From: Methanobacterium sp. UBA176
GTDB lineage: Archaea; Methanobacteriota; Methanobacteria; Methanobacteriales; Methanobacteriaceae
Assembly: GCA_002505765.1 (NCBI GenBank)
Contig: DAVZ01000007.1
Span: 1 to 31,673 of the forward strand
DNA: 31,673 bases
Reading direction: 5' to 3'
Positions 15,164-23,891 of the stretch are shown here, piece by piece. The notes beneath the pieces were generated by a model, which worked only from the letters and a program-made list of their open reading frames with translations, was not told the origin of the DNA and made no database searches. Both the position numbers and the translations under genes were made by a program. Every line of letters starts with the position of its first letter. Positions within the stretch are counted from its first letter, which is position 1.

Positions 15164-16456
15164 ATGGAAACAAAAAACATTTTAATAAATAACGTTACTC
15201 TACTGGGGTCGGAAATTAAAAGAGGTTCGGTACTGATTGAAAATGATAAAATCATGGATGTAACGGAAAAAAATGGCCAAAAAGATGCCGATATAGTAAT
15301 TAATGGAGAAAAAAAAGTTCTTTCACCTGGACTTGTAAATACACACACTCATTTGTCCATGTCACTTTTAAGGGGGTTAGCGGATGATTTGCCTTTAGAT
15401 ACATGGCTTAATGATCATATCTGGCCTGTGGAGGCTAATTTGACAGGTGAATACTGTTATGCAGGCGCTCTGCTTGCTTGTGTTGAAATGATAAAGTCTG
15501 GAACCACCACATTTAATGATATGTACTTTTTCATGGACCACGTTGCAAAGGCAGTTGATGAAGCCGGATTAAGGGGAATGCTCTCTCATGGAATGATTGA
15601 CCTTGGCGATGAAGAGAAGAGGAAAGGGGAATTTAAGGAAACCCTGCGGATAATTGAAAAATGCCATGACACTGCAGAGGGCAGAATAAAAGTTGCATTT
15701 GGGCCTCATGCACCTTATACATGCTCGGAAGAACTTTTAAAGGAAGTTAGAGAAAAAGCAGGTAAAATGGGGCTTAAAATTCACATCCATGTCAGTGAAA
15801 CCGAATTTGAAGTCCAGCAGGTCACCGAAGCGCATGGAGCAAGACCATTTGAATATCTTGATGAAATAGGGTTTTTAAGTGATGATGTGCTAGCTGCACA
15901 TGCAGTATGGCTTTCAGATAAAGAGATAGAAATAATCAAAGAAAATGAAGTTAGTTTATCCCATAACCCTGCAAGCAACATGAAATTAGCATCTGGAATA
16001 TCTCCTGTTTCTAAATTAATTGATGCAGGTGTAAATGTGTCTTTAGGAACCGATGGCGCGGCATCAAATAACGACTTAGACATGATTGAAGAGATAAAAA
16101 TAGCTACACTCCTTCAAAAGGTTAATAAAATGGATCCAACGGTACTTCCAGCAGAAAAGGCTTTTGAAATGGCCACAATTAATGGTGCAAGAGCTTTAGG
16201 ATTTCAAGATGTTATTGGAACCATAGAAATGGGTAAAAAAGCTGATTTAGTGCTTTTTGACATGAAAGCTCCACATTTAACTCCATTCAGGCATCCAAAA
16301 TCGCATTTGATCTATGCAGCTAAAGGCAGTGATGTTAATACTGTAATCTGTAATGGAGAAATATTGATGCAAAACAGGGAATTAAAATCACTTGATGAAA
16401 CAGAAGTTATTACATTGGCTGAAAATGCTGCAGAAGAACTGTTATCAAAAGCTTAA
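15164..16456 (+). CDS. dadD: 5'-deoxyadenosine / S-adenosylhomocysteine / methylthioadenosine deaminase
   Basis: A 430-residue amidohydrolase that deaminates 5'-deoxyadenosine and related adenosyl compounds to the inosine forms, recycling by-products of radical-SAM enzymes and methyl transfer. Zinc ligands appear as the HTH pair in VNTHTHLSMSLLRGLADDLPLDTWL (about residues 56-80), His in HIHVSETEFE, His in LAAHAVWLS and Asp in LGTDGAASNNDLDM. The length and the C-terminal strand segment (GEILMQNREL) fit the MtaD/DadD family. In methanogens the enzyme first described for MJ1541 is called DadD. A nucleobase permease lies two genes downstream on the opposite strand. Confidence 0.9.
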   Translation: METKNILINNVTLLGSEIKRGSVLIENDKIMDVTEKNGQKDADIVINGEKKVLSPGLVNTHTHLSMSLLRGLADDLPLDTWLNDHIWPVEANLTGEYCYAGALLACVEMIKSGTTTFNDMYFFMDHVAKAVDEAGLRGMLSHGMIDLGDEEKRKGEFKETLRIIEKCHDTAEGRIKVAFGPHAPYTCSEELLKEVREKAGKMGLKIHIHVSETEFEVQQVTEAHGARPFEYLDEIGFLSDDVLAAHAVWLSDKEIEIIKENEVSLSHNPASNMKLASGISPVSKLIDAGVNVSLGTDGAASNNDLDMIEEIKIATLLQKVNKMDPTVLPAEKAFEMATINGARALGFQDVIGTIEMGKKADLVLFDMKAPHLTPFRHPKSHLIYAAKGSDVNTVICNGEILMQNRELKSLDETEVITLAENAAEELLSKA

Positions 16457-16473
16457 TTACTAAACTGATTTAT

Positions 16474-17151
16474 ATGAACAGATTAGTCTTATTCGATGTG
16501 GACAGGACATTAATTGGCAAATCTCAGTGTCACCACGATGCATTTACTTATGCATTTAAAAAGGTCTATAATGTGAATGTGGACATCAGAATCATTAATT
16601 ACGGTGGAATGACCGATCCAGACATTGCAATCCGGGTGCTGAAAAAGATAGGAATGGATGAGGATCAGATATTTCCCAGCCTCAATCATTGCATGGAAAC
16701 GATTGTTGATTACTTCCAGAAGAATGTAAAGAGAGATAATATTCCTATTTTGCCCGGTGTAAAAGAATTGTTAGAATTATTATCCCAAAACGGGATTCTT
16801 CTGGGTTTAATCACTGGAAATTTAGAGCCAATTGCATGGGGAAAGCTAAAATCCATTCAAATCGCTCACTATTTTAAATTAGGAGGATTTGGAAGCGATA
16901 ACATTAACAGAACTGAACTGGTAAAAATCGCGGTTAAAAATGCCACCAAAAACTTTAATTTTAATGGAACTGCCTTTGTTATTGGAGATACACCTCGAGA
17001 TATAAAAGCTGGATTAGAAGCAGATGTAAAAACGATTGCCGTAGCCACTGGAACTTATTCAACAGCAGAGCTTAAAAAATTTAACCCAGATTTTGTTTTT
17101 AAAGATCTTAAGGATGGAAAAAGCATTTTTAAAGCGATTAATGGATTTTAA
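16474..17151 (+). CDS. HAD-superfamily phosphatase, phosphoglycolate-phosphatase-like
   Basis: A 225-residue haloacid-dehalogenase-fold hydrolase. Motif I is LFDVDRTLI at residues 4-12, with the D-x-D nucleophile/acid pair. A helical cap domain occupies about 15-85. Motif II is in LGLITGN. A lysine for motif III is at about 128. Motif IV is VIGDTPRDIKAG. The substrate may be phosphoglycolate or another small phosphate ester; the arginine in D-x-D-R is shared with several archaeal members. It follows dadD by 17 bases on the same strand and is likely co-transcribed. Its stop overlaps the stop of the convergent permease gene by four bases. Confidence 0.85.
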   Translation: MNRLVLFDVDRTLIGKSQCHHDAFTYAFKKVYNVNVDIRIINYGGMTDPDIAIRVLKKIGMDEDQIFPSLNHCMETIVDYFQKNVKRDNIPILPGVKELLELLSQNGILLGLITGNLEPIAWGKLKSIQIAHYFKLGGFGSDNINRTELVKIAVKNATKNFNFNGTAFVIGDTPRDIKAGLEADVKTIAVATGTYSTAELKKFNPDFVFKDLKDGKSIFKAINGF

Positions 17152-18419
17152 TTGTATTCAGTGTTTCTATAAATCAAATGTTCAAGAGTTAAAACTGCTA
17201 TAGCGCCCATTACAAACCCATTGGAGACTATTGGTTTTATAATTAACGGTAATGTTTCTGAAGCAGCTGAAGGCAGGAATGATATAATTATACCTAAAAA
17301 AATGGGTAAACCAACAATAATGCCATCATCAAGTGTTTTAAATGTTTTATTTTCCGTTGAAAGTAGCATTGCTGCTCCAATTTGAGCAACCATTAAGTAA
17401 AATAATATTACGCCGACTACAGGGGAAGGTATTTCGGTTAAAACACTTATTGTTATTGGAGAAAAAGCAATAATTAAAAGAGATGCAGCTGCGGGTATCA
17501 AAGTAAATCTGGAGGCATTTCCAGTTGCAGCAATTAATCCCGGACTTAATGAATAATTAACCGGACCAATAATTCCAAAAATACCTGCAAATATATTACC
17601 AATTCCCGTTACAGTAACTCCTTTTTTAACTCTTTCCTGTATTTTATCGGCGTTAATTAAAAATCCTGTTGATTCCATTGAGCTTATGTCGTTTATTGCC
17701 AGGGCTAAAAAGCTTATAAGGAATACAGCTACAATTCCCACATCCGGAACTGATAAGGAACCCAGAAGATTTGAAGGAGGCGCTATAATTAGCAAATCAG
17801 ATGTAACATGGTTCGAAATGCTAAATAATAAATAGTACGTTATACTTCCAAAAAATAAAGCTAATAATGGTACTAATGACTTTAAAATACCTTTAGTTAT
17901 TGAATTAACTATAAAAATTGCTAAAATTAGTCCTATAACGAATATAAAATTATAACCTGGAGATACAGTCCCTGAAGCGCTGATTAGATTGATTATGGTA
18001 GGAGTAAGGGTGAATGCTATGAGTAAAAGGATTACCATGATAACTCTGGTTGTAAAAAGCCGTTCAACATATTTAATCAGGCCGCTTAATGCCAATAGAG
18101 TTAAAACGATACCTCCGATGATTATGGATGAATTTACAGCCCCAATACTATGATCAAGACTTGTTAAAATACCAATTAAGAGCACAGCTGCAGGACCTAT
18201 TACCAGAGGAAGCCTGTGACCCCATAGAACCTGTACAAGAAGTAATACTCCCACCAGTAAAAATATCTTCTGTAAATATGGAATTCCGCCATTTTCAAAT
18301 TCTCCCAATATGTCTCCAATGATAATTAAAGAAGGAATGGTTACTGCAAGCCACTGTAAACCAAATAGAATCATTTCAGTCTTTTTTGGTTTATCATCCA
18401 GCCCATACTTGATGTTCAT
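17148..18419 (-). CDS. Nucleobase:cation symporter, NCS2 (xanthine/uracil permease) family
   Basis: A 423-residue polytopic membrane protein with 12-14 hydrophobic helices. The N-terminal YGLDDKPKKTEMILFGLQW closely follows the NCS2 start (Y-x-x-D-D-K-P ... G-L-Q). Mid-protein, SSMESTGFLI corresponds to the conserved S-x-x-E-S-x-G region between helices 8 and 9 that binds substrate. It should import a purine or uracil with protons or sodium. Nearby dadD deaminates adenosyl nucleosides, consistent with purine salvage. The specific base cannot be told. Its stop overlaps that of the HAD gene tail to tail. Confidence 0.85.
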   Translation of the reverse strand: MNIKYGLDDKPKKTEMILFGLQWLAVTIPSLIIIGDILGEFENGGIPYLQKIFLLVGVLLLVQVLWGHRLPLVIGPAAVLLIGILTSLDHSIGAVNSSIIIGGIVLTLLALSGLIKYVERLFTTRVIMVILLLIAFTLTPTIINLISASGTVSPGYNFIFVIGLILAIFIVNSITKGILKSLVPLLALFFGSITYYLLFSISNHVTSDLLIIAPPSNLLGSLSVPDVGIVAVFLISFLALAINDISSMESTGFLINADKIQERVKKGVTVTGIGNIFAGIFGIIGPVNYSLSPGLIAATGNASRFTLIPAAASLLIIAFSPITISVLTEIPSPVVGVILFYLMVAQIGAAMLLSTENKTFKTLDDGIIVGLPIFLGIIISFLPSAASETLPLIIKPIVSNGFVMGAIAVLTLEHLIYRNTEYN

Positions 18420-18555
18420 ACTATCCTCACTAGATTGAAATTGGTTAAATTTGATTTTAAAATTAATATTGTAGCATTTATTTAATTAAATACTTATAAC
18501 TTCTAAATTCATAAAGGATTTATTGTATTAAATAGTTAAAATAAAAATTTATTTT

Positions 18556-20040
18556 TCATCTTCTTGCAATGTTGTTAACTGAAATTACTAAAAGTAGCAA
18601 TACTGGCCATATTTCAAGCCTTCCAATCCAGAAATTCACAATGAAAACCAGTTTTACCGGTACTGGAGAAGAATGTGTAATTATACCTGAACCAAGGCCG
18701 ACGTTGCTTAAAGCTGATGCAACTTCAAAAATAACACGAGAAATATCGTTGTAGTATATTAGAACTATAACCACACTTATTATGTATATTACGAAGTATG
18801 TAAATACGAAAGCGCCAGTTATCCTTAAAACATCATCTCCAACAGGTAATTCTGCAACGTGATGAATTTTTTTAGGCATTACAGCGCTACCAGGCAATAT
18901 AAATGATTTAACCTGCCATAACATTCCTTTGAGGAGTATTCCAAACCTGAGCCATTTAATACCCCCACCAGTAGATAACGAACCTGCACCGATTATCATG
19001 AGTATGGTGAGTAGAAAAGTACCAAGGCCAATCCATTTAGCCAGTAAATTAGGATAAAATGCTGTTTGAAGACCAGTAGTCGTTATAGCCGAAACTATCT
19101 GGAAAAAAGCATATCTAAGGTTTAAAAGTAAATCATTTCCATAAACTTGATTGTTATAGAGTACAAATGTCACCAGAATTGTAGAAATTATAATTATAGA
19201 ATAAGCTACTTTTGTTTCTATATCTTTAAAATACTCTTTCCACTTCCCTTTAAGAACGGTATAGTGTAGAGCAAAGTTTGTAGCGCCGATCATCATAATA
19301 ATCATGGCTGCTATCTCTATCCAGACGCTGTTATAGAATAATAGGCTGGTATTGCGCATTCCAAATCCACCGGTGGATAGGGCGGTGAACGCATGGAAAA
19401 TAGAATCAAAAACAGGCATACCTGCCAGTAAAAAGAGAGATATGGCGATTGCAGTAAAGAACAGATAAATATATACTATGATTCGTGTGGAATGTTTTAT
19501 ACTGGGCACCAATCGTTCTTCTCTACCTTCAGCAAGGTAAAGACGCATTACATCAACACCAGTAGATCTGAAAACAGCAAGTAGAAGGAAGATAATCCCT
19601 AAACCTCCAATCCACTGTGTAAAACCTCTCCAAAAGTTCATGGTATAAGAAACTGCATCTAAATTAGGATACATGCTGAATCCAGTTGTTGTAAACCCAG
19701 ACATAGCCTCAAAATATCCATCAAGATAAGATAACTCCCCTGAAATGAAATAGGGCAGAGCCCCCATGGCGCATGCAATAAGCCAGATAATGGTTGAAAA
19801 AACCATCGCAATTTTAAGCGACATTTTCATTTCAGCCTTAAACAGCTTTACAAGAGAAAAACCAATTGCAGCGCTTAAAGCTGCCGAAGCTATAAATGGA
19901 ACAAAATAACGTGGTTCATTATATATAATTGCAACAATTAGTGGAACTAACATTGCAGCTCCAAGAAGCATAAGTACATTCCCGGAATGGTGCATTATTG
20001 TTTTAAGTTCTCTTTTACTCAACCTATGAATTTGCTGCAC
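18556..20040 (-). CDS. trkH: Trk-type potassium uptake membrane subunit TrkH
   Basis: A 494-residue K+ uptake channel/transporter of the TrkH/KtrB superfamily with four M1-P-M2 repeats. The four selectivity-filter loops can be seen in order: GFTTTGFSM, LSTGGFGM, ITTTGLQT and SNVGLGS. It works with a cytoplasmic TrkA, which is not in the window; the PhoU/TrkA-C protein at 227-832 is not a full TrkA. The GTG start at 20040 is preceded by GGCGTGAT three bases away. It lies downstream of the broken kdp operon, so this cluster holds two K+ systems of which only Trk looks intact. Confidence 0.93.
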   Translation of the reverse strand: MQQIHRLSKRELKTIMHHSGNVLMLLGAAMLVPLIVAIIYNEPRYFVPFIASAALSAAIGFSLVKLFKAEMKMSLKIAMVFSTIIWLIACAMGALPYFISGELSYLDGYFEAMSGFTTTGFSMYPNLDAVSYTMNFWRGFTQWIGGLGIIFLLLAVFRSTGVDVMRLYLAEGREERLVPSIKHSTRIIVYIYLFFTAIAISLFLLAGMPVFDSIFHAFTALSTGGFGMRNTSLLFYNSVWIEIAAMIIMMIGATNFALHYTVLKGKWKEYFKDIETKVAYSIIIISTILVTFVLYNNQVYGNDLLLNLRYAFFQIVSAITTTGLQTAFYPNLLAKWIGLGTFLLTILMIIGAGSLSTGGGIKWLRFGILLKGMLWQVKSFILPGSAVMPKKIHHVAELPVGDDVLRITGAFVFTYFVIYIISVVIVLIYYNDISRVIFEVASALSNVGLGSGIITHSSPVPVKLVFIVNFWIGRLEIWPVLLLLVISVNNIARR

Positions 20041-20348
20041 ACAATCACGCCCTTAATGTGGGAAATATAATACATATATTATTTATTTTTTTTATAATAA
20101 TTGATTTATAGCCATTTTAAGTTTTTAAATCATCTTAGATTGAACTAATCTATATGGGATGATTTAAAACTTTATTTTCTGTACGCATTGGTTTAATATT
20201 TAAATCACACTAATTCACTCAATATAAATTATATTATATATAAACTTTTACTTACGATAGATTCCGATAAATTTTACTTAAAAAGGATATTTTTTCCATT
20301 AACTACATTAAATCAAATTAATAACTTGTTTAAACATGAATATAAATA
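20041..20348. other. Gap between kdp remnant and trkH with a large hairpin
   Basis: No gene is seen in these 308 AT-rich bases. The prominent feature is a nested inverted repeat at 20123-20169: TTTTAAATCATC pairs with GATGATTTAAAA, and inside it TAGATT pairs with AATCTA around a GAACT loop. It sits 83 bases upstream of trkH and could be an operator for trkH or a terminator of kdp transcription. A TATA-like AATAATATATG on the minus strand (near 20075-20085) would suit trkH. Confidence 0.45.
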
Positions 20349-20492
20349 TTATTGACGATTTAAACCTTTTAATAAAGTATGAAAATATTTATATTCAGGC
20401 CCTGCACGTATAATAATACCTATTACAACCACATTTAAGAAATATAATGCATACAAGAATAAGCTGCTTTTGGGTTCTTCTTTATCTGTCAT
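20349..20492 (-). CDS. Possible 47-residue single-helix membrane peptide
   Basis: ATG to TAA gives 47 residues. A charged start (MTDKEEPKSS) precedes one hydrophobic helix (about residues 11-28, LFLYALYFLNVVVIGIII) and a basic tail (LLKGLNRQ). It begins 26 bases after the premature kdpB stop on the same strand. The first residues resemble the start of the kdpB product (MTDEKTS). There is no clear ribosome binding site and I do not recognise a family. It could be a small Kdp- or Trk-associated peptide or chance. Confidence 0.35.
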   Translation of the reverse strand: MTDKEEPKSSLFLYALYFLNVVVIGIIIRAGPEYKYFHTLLKGLNRQ

Positions 20493-20517
20493 ATTAATAC
20501 AATTTATGTTTTTGTAA

Positions 20518-21243
20518 TCATCCCATGAAACTGGAGAATGTGGTTAATGTAATTACTACCACAACAAATAGTCCAGTGAGAGCTACAAGCAGAATCTCCA
20601 GTGCCTTTTCATTGGGTGTTTTCTCTCTTTTAGCACTTTCAACCATGTTGATCATGCTGTCAAGGAATGTTTCACCAGGATCTACGGTTATTCTAACCTT
20701 AATTTCTCCTGAAAGTAGTCTGGTACCTCCAGTGACACCACTTATATCTCCTCCTGATTCTCTTATTACAGGAGCAGATTCACCAGTTATGGCTGATTCA
20801 TCGACCAGTGCTGTTCCTTCTATAATGTCACCATCGCTTGGAATAATCTCATTTTCTTTAACCAGGACGATATCACCTTTTTTAAGTGAAAGAGCAGAGA
20901 CAGTTTCTGTTTTCCCGTCTTTAAATTTTTTAGCGTACGCTTCTGTCCTGGTTTGTTTAAGTGATTCTGCCCGGGCTTTACCTCTTATTTCAGCCAGTGA
21001 TTCTGCAAAATTTGCAAATAGAACTGTAAACCACAGCCAAACACTGATCTGGAGATTAAAGAGGAAATTAACTCCATTGAATATGTTAATAACAGTAATG
21101 GCTGTGGTGATAATTGCTCCCAATTCCACAACAAGAATTACGGGGTTTTTAAGGAGGATTATGGGGTTTAATCTTTTAAATGACCCTTTAAATGCTTCTA
21201 ACATTGTTTTTGGATCAAAAATGCTTGTTTTTTCATCTGTCAT
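20518..21243 (-). pseudogene. kdpB: Truncated KdpB, potassium-transporting ATPase catalytic subunit
   Basis: Encodes only the first 241 residues of a subunit normally near 680. Present are the N-terminal helices, the cytoplasmic actuator domain with ESLAEIRGKARAESL and the TGES loop (DESAITGESAPV, about 148-159), and the next helix (LLVALTGLFVVVVITL). It stops directly after that helix. Missing are the K+-path helices, the phosphorylated Asp in DKTGT, and the ATP-binding domain. No continuation is found downstream in any frame, and no kdpC follows, so the loss is a deletion rather than a point frameshift. It begins 12 bases after kdpA behind GGAGATTATGCC. It cannot hydrolyse ATP by the known mechanism. 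Confidence 0.85.
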
Positions 21244-21255
21244 GGCATAATCTCC

Positions 21256-22956
21256 TTAAAAAGTGAATCCTCCTTTCATAAATAACTGCTCAAGTATCGG
21301 TCCCAGTGAAAATACAGGGAAGAATGTCAAAGCACCTACAATTATCACTACACTTACAAGAAGGATAACGAAGAGTGCGTTGGTACTTGGAAATGCTGCA
21401 GCTGTTATTGGGACTTTTCCCTTCTTAGCTAAAGCACCAGCAATTGCAAGAGCAGGTAATATAACTGTAAATCTGCCAATTAGCATTCCTAAACCAAGGG
21501 TGAGATTATAGAACACGGTATTAGCACTTAAACCTGCAAAAGCTGACCCATTATTTGCAAGTGCAGAGGTGTAAGCATAGAGTATTTCTGATAATCCATG
21601 CGCTGAATGATTATTCAAGCCTGCAATGCCATCAGGTAAGGATATAGCGATACCTGCAAATATAAGAATCATTGCAGCAGGTACAACAAGGGCTATCACA
21701 GCCATTAACATTTCATAAGGTCCTAATTTTTTTCCAAGGAATTCGGGTGTCCTTCCTATCATTAAACCTGCTATAAACATGGTTAAAATAACGTAGAATA
21801 GCATTCCAATGAGTCCTACTCCCAGACCTCCAAAAATAGTTTCTCCTATCCCCATGTTAAACATGTAGACAAGCCCTGTAAGTGGCATGGTGCTATCATG
21901 CATTGAATTTACTCCACCATTTGAAACAGCAGTTGTAAGTGTTCCCCAAAGCACCGATTCTCTAACTCCAAATGTGAGCTCTTTACCTTCCATATTTCCT
22001 CCAGAAACACCTAATTTTTCTATATTTGGATTTAACTGGCTTTCTGACCATAATGCTAATCCCATACCCATTAAAAGTAGTATCATCATGGCAGAGAATA
22101 TGGCCAGTCCCTGCTTGAAATTTCTTATAATATATCCAAAGGAAAAAACAAGTGACATTGGAATTAAGAGAATTGCAAAGGTCTCCAGTATGTTGGTTAA
22201 ACCATTTGGATTTTCAAATGGATGTGCAGAGTTAGCATAATAATATCCTCCACCATTTGAACCAAGCATTTTTATTGCTACCTGCGATGCAACAGGACCT
22301 AATGCTATTGTTTGGCTAGCTCCATCTAGAGTTTGTACAGTTATTGGTGGATTAAATGTTTGAACTACGCCCTGGGATGCAAAAATTAAAGCAAAAACCA
22401 TTGCTAAGGGTAAAAGGACGTATAGTGTTGCTCTGGTTAAATCGACCCAGAAATTTCCAATTGTATCTGAGTTTTTACGTGTAAAACCTCTGATTAAAGC
22501 CAGTAAAGTCGCTACGCCCACTGAAGCTGAAAGGAAATTCTGTAAAGTCATTCCAAGCATCTGTGTCAGATAGCTCATGGTGGTTTCACCAGAATAGGAC
22601 TGCCAGTTAGTATTTGTAGTAAAAGAAATTGCAGTGTTTAATGCTGTATCCCACCTAACGCCAGACATATTTGCAGGATTAAGCGGTAAAAAGTTTTGTA
22701 TTAATTGTAAAACAAAAAGAAACAATATTCCAATTATGTTGAATATTAGCAATGCGTAAGCATATCTTTTCCATGTCATCTCCTGATTTTTGTCAATGGA
22801 ACATATGCCATAAAGGAAATTTTCTAATGGTTGTATTACAGGTGTCAAGAAAGTTCTTTGACCTGTAAATACATTTGCCATGTATTTACCCAGTGGTATA
22901 GCAAAAATAGTTACTATTAGCAGAAATAACAGGATAAGAAGCACATCTTCAATCAT
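21256..22956 (-). CDS. kdpA: Potassium-transporting ATPase subunit A
   Basis: The K+-binding, channel-like subunit of the KdpFABC pump: 566 residues, full length, about ten helices, and homologous to the four-repeat K+ channel fold. Filter-like loops are intact: TTNTNWQSYSGE, MLGSNGGGYY, AVSNGGVNS and ALANNGSAFAG. Its partner KdpB is truncated and KdpC absent here, so a working Kdp pump is unlikely unless other copies exist. Its ATG overlaps the stop of the 23-residue mini-ORF (ATGA), indicating translational coupling. The predicted promoter at 23155-23163 precedes both. Confidence 0.95.
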   Translation of the reverse strand: MIEDVLLILLFLLIVTIFAIPLGKYMANVFTGQRTFLTPVIQPLENFLYGICSIDKNQEMTWKRYAYALLIFNIIGILFLFVLQLIQNFLPLNPANMSGVRWDTALNTAISFTTNTNWQSYSGETTMSYLTQMLGMTLQNFLSASVGVATLLALIRGFTRKNSDTIGNFWVDLTRATLYVLLPLAMVFALIFASQGVVQTFNPPITVQTLDGASQTIALGPVASQVAIKMLGSNGGGYYYANSAHPFENPNGLTNILETFAILLIPMSLVFSFGYIIRNFKQGLAIFSAMMILLLMGMGLALWSESQLNPNIEKLGVSGGNMEGKELTFGVRESVLWGTLTTAVSNGGVNSMHDSTMPLTGLVYMFNMGIGETIFGGLGVGLIGMLFYVILTMFIAGLMIGRTPEFLGKKLGPYEMLMAVIALVVPAAMILIFAGIAISLPDGIAGLNNHSAHGLSEILYAYTSALANNGSAFAGLSANTVFYNLTLGLGMLIGRFTVILPALAIAGALAKKGKVPITAAAFPSTNALFVILLVSVVIIVGALTFFPVFSLGPILEQLFMKGGFTF

Positions 22957-23024
22957 TTTAATCTGCCCCTGAATTGTTTAATTTCTTCTAAATCTGAATC
23001 CTCTTCATCATCATCTCTATCCAT
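22953..23024 (-). CDS. Acidic 23-residue mini-ORF coupled to kdpA
   Basis: ATG at 23024 with a good ribosome binding site (GAGGTAGAT) opens a 23-codon frame, MDRDDDEEDSDLEEIKQFRG plus three residues. It ends in TGA overlapping the kdpA ATG. Ten of the first fifteen residues are Asp or Glu, and no hydrophobic helix is present, so it is not the small membrane subunit KdpF. The ribosome binding site and stop-start overlap argue that it is translated. A leader peptide that tunes kdpA translation, or a small regulatory peptide, are options (inference). Confidence 0.6.
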   Translation of the reverse strand: MDRDDDEEDSDLEEIKQFRGRLK

Positions 23025-23154
23025 TATATCTACCTCATATACATTTTAATCTTGATTTAAGGTATAAAATAGGATTAAACATGCTAATCAAAAATTAAAT
23101 ATGGTTATGTGCCTTATAAACTATTTTTGACCTCTATTAAGTAGATCAAAGGGA

Positions 23155-23197
23155 TATATAAAACTTTTGCCGGAATTATTTTGATAAAATTTTCCGG
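23155..23197 (-). promoter_or_regulatory. Candidate kdp promoter with adjoining operator hairpin
   Basis: On the minus strand, TTTTATATA at 23163-23155 is a near-consensus archaeal box A preceded by GCAAAAG (BRE-like). Transcription would start near 23130, about 106 bases before the mini-ORF. Immediately upstream, at 23170-23197, lies an inverted repeat: CCGGAA with TTCCGG, and inside it ATTTT with AAAAT. It is well placed as a regulator site. The rest of the 23025-23387 gap is AT-rich with no gene. Confidence 0.45.
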
Positions 23198-23387
23198 TTT
23201 ATTGTGAAATATCCTAATTCTTTCAATATTGTAACAAGTGTTATTTAAATTTAACTAAAAGTGTAAAAGAACTACAATTTAATTATATAAGGTTTATTAG
23301 AAATAAATAACTTTTTAAAGCCATTTATAATGCTTTCCTCTTTTATCTACCCAATTGTCAACGTCATATTTTCTGATAATCTCTAAA

Positions 23388-23766
23388 TTATGTTATAATA
23401 AAATGAATATCTTTAAGCTGATCAAGCAATTCACAATCTCTAAAATCATCACATTCCCAGCAACCTACATAATTCTTCTCTTTGACGTATTTTCTTATTC
23501 TACAATCCTTTTTACAGCCGCCTTCAGTGCACACTACTTTGCACTCTAATTTTTTCTTTTTCTTTTAGAACTTCCAGAAATTTAGTATGGTCATTGAATG
23601 TTTCATTGGTTTTTGACTTTAATTCACCATATATATGGAATTTAATTTTTTCAAGCAAACTTTCAAGTTCATTTAACAATTCAAACAACCTTTTGTTACT
23701 GGGAATACAATCTAAACAGTATAAACCGCAATATGCAGTATATTTATGTGGATTGTCATTTATCAC
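23388..23766 (-). pseudogene. DUF3795 cysteine-rich protein gene with one frameshift
   Basis: The first frame reads YTAYCGLYCLDCIPSNKRLF and runs to LEVLKEKEK, then falls to a stop. Shifting by one base within the A-rich run near 23545-23565 continues with ECKVVCTEGGCKKDC, then VGCWECDDFRDCELL, then a stop at 23388. The two halves make a typical DUF3795 protein of about 125 residues: an N-terminal YCGLYC-x-x-C and C-terminal cysteine pairs likely to bind metal. Function of the family is unknown. The GTG start at 23766 lacks a clear ribosome binding site. A real mutation, a sequencing slip in a homopolymer and programmed frameshifting are all possible. Confidence 0.75.
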
Positions 23767-23891
23767 AATTAAAAGTACTTTTTAGCTCTTTAAGAGTTTT
23801 ATACAATTTATTTAATTTTGATATCTGATCCTTACATTAATTAATGATTTTTGACATAAATGAATTTAAATAAAAATGGGACGTGATTATT

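Noticed and set aside
20525..21250. 241-codon open frame antisense to kdpB
   Set aside because: It mirrors the kdpB frame almost exactly and is rich in Ser/Thr/Pro as expected of a shadow; the minus-strand product is clearly KdpB.
23355..23549. 64-codon plus-strand frame
   Set aside because: It is antisense to the cysteine-rich half of the DUF3795 gene, which explains the sequence better.
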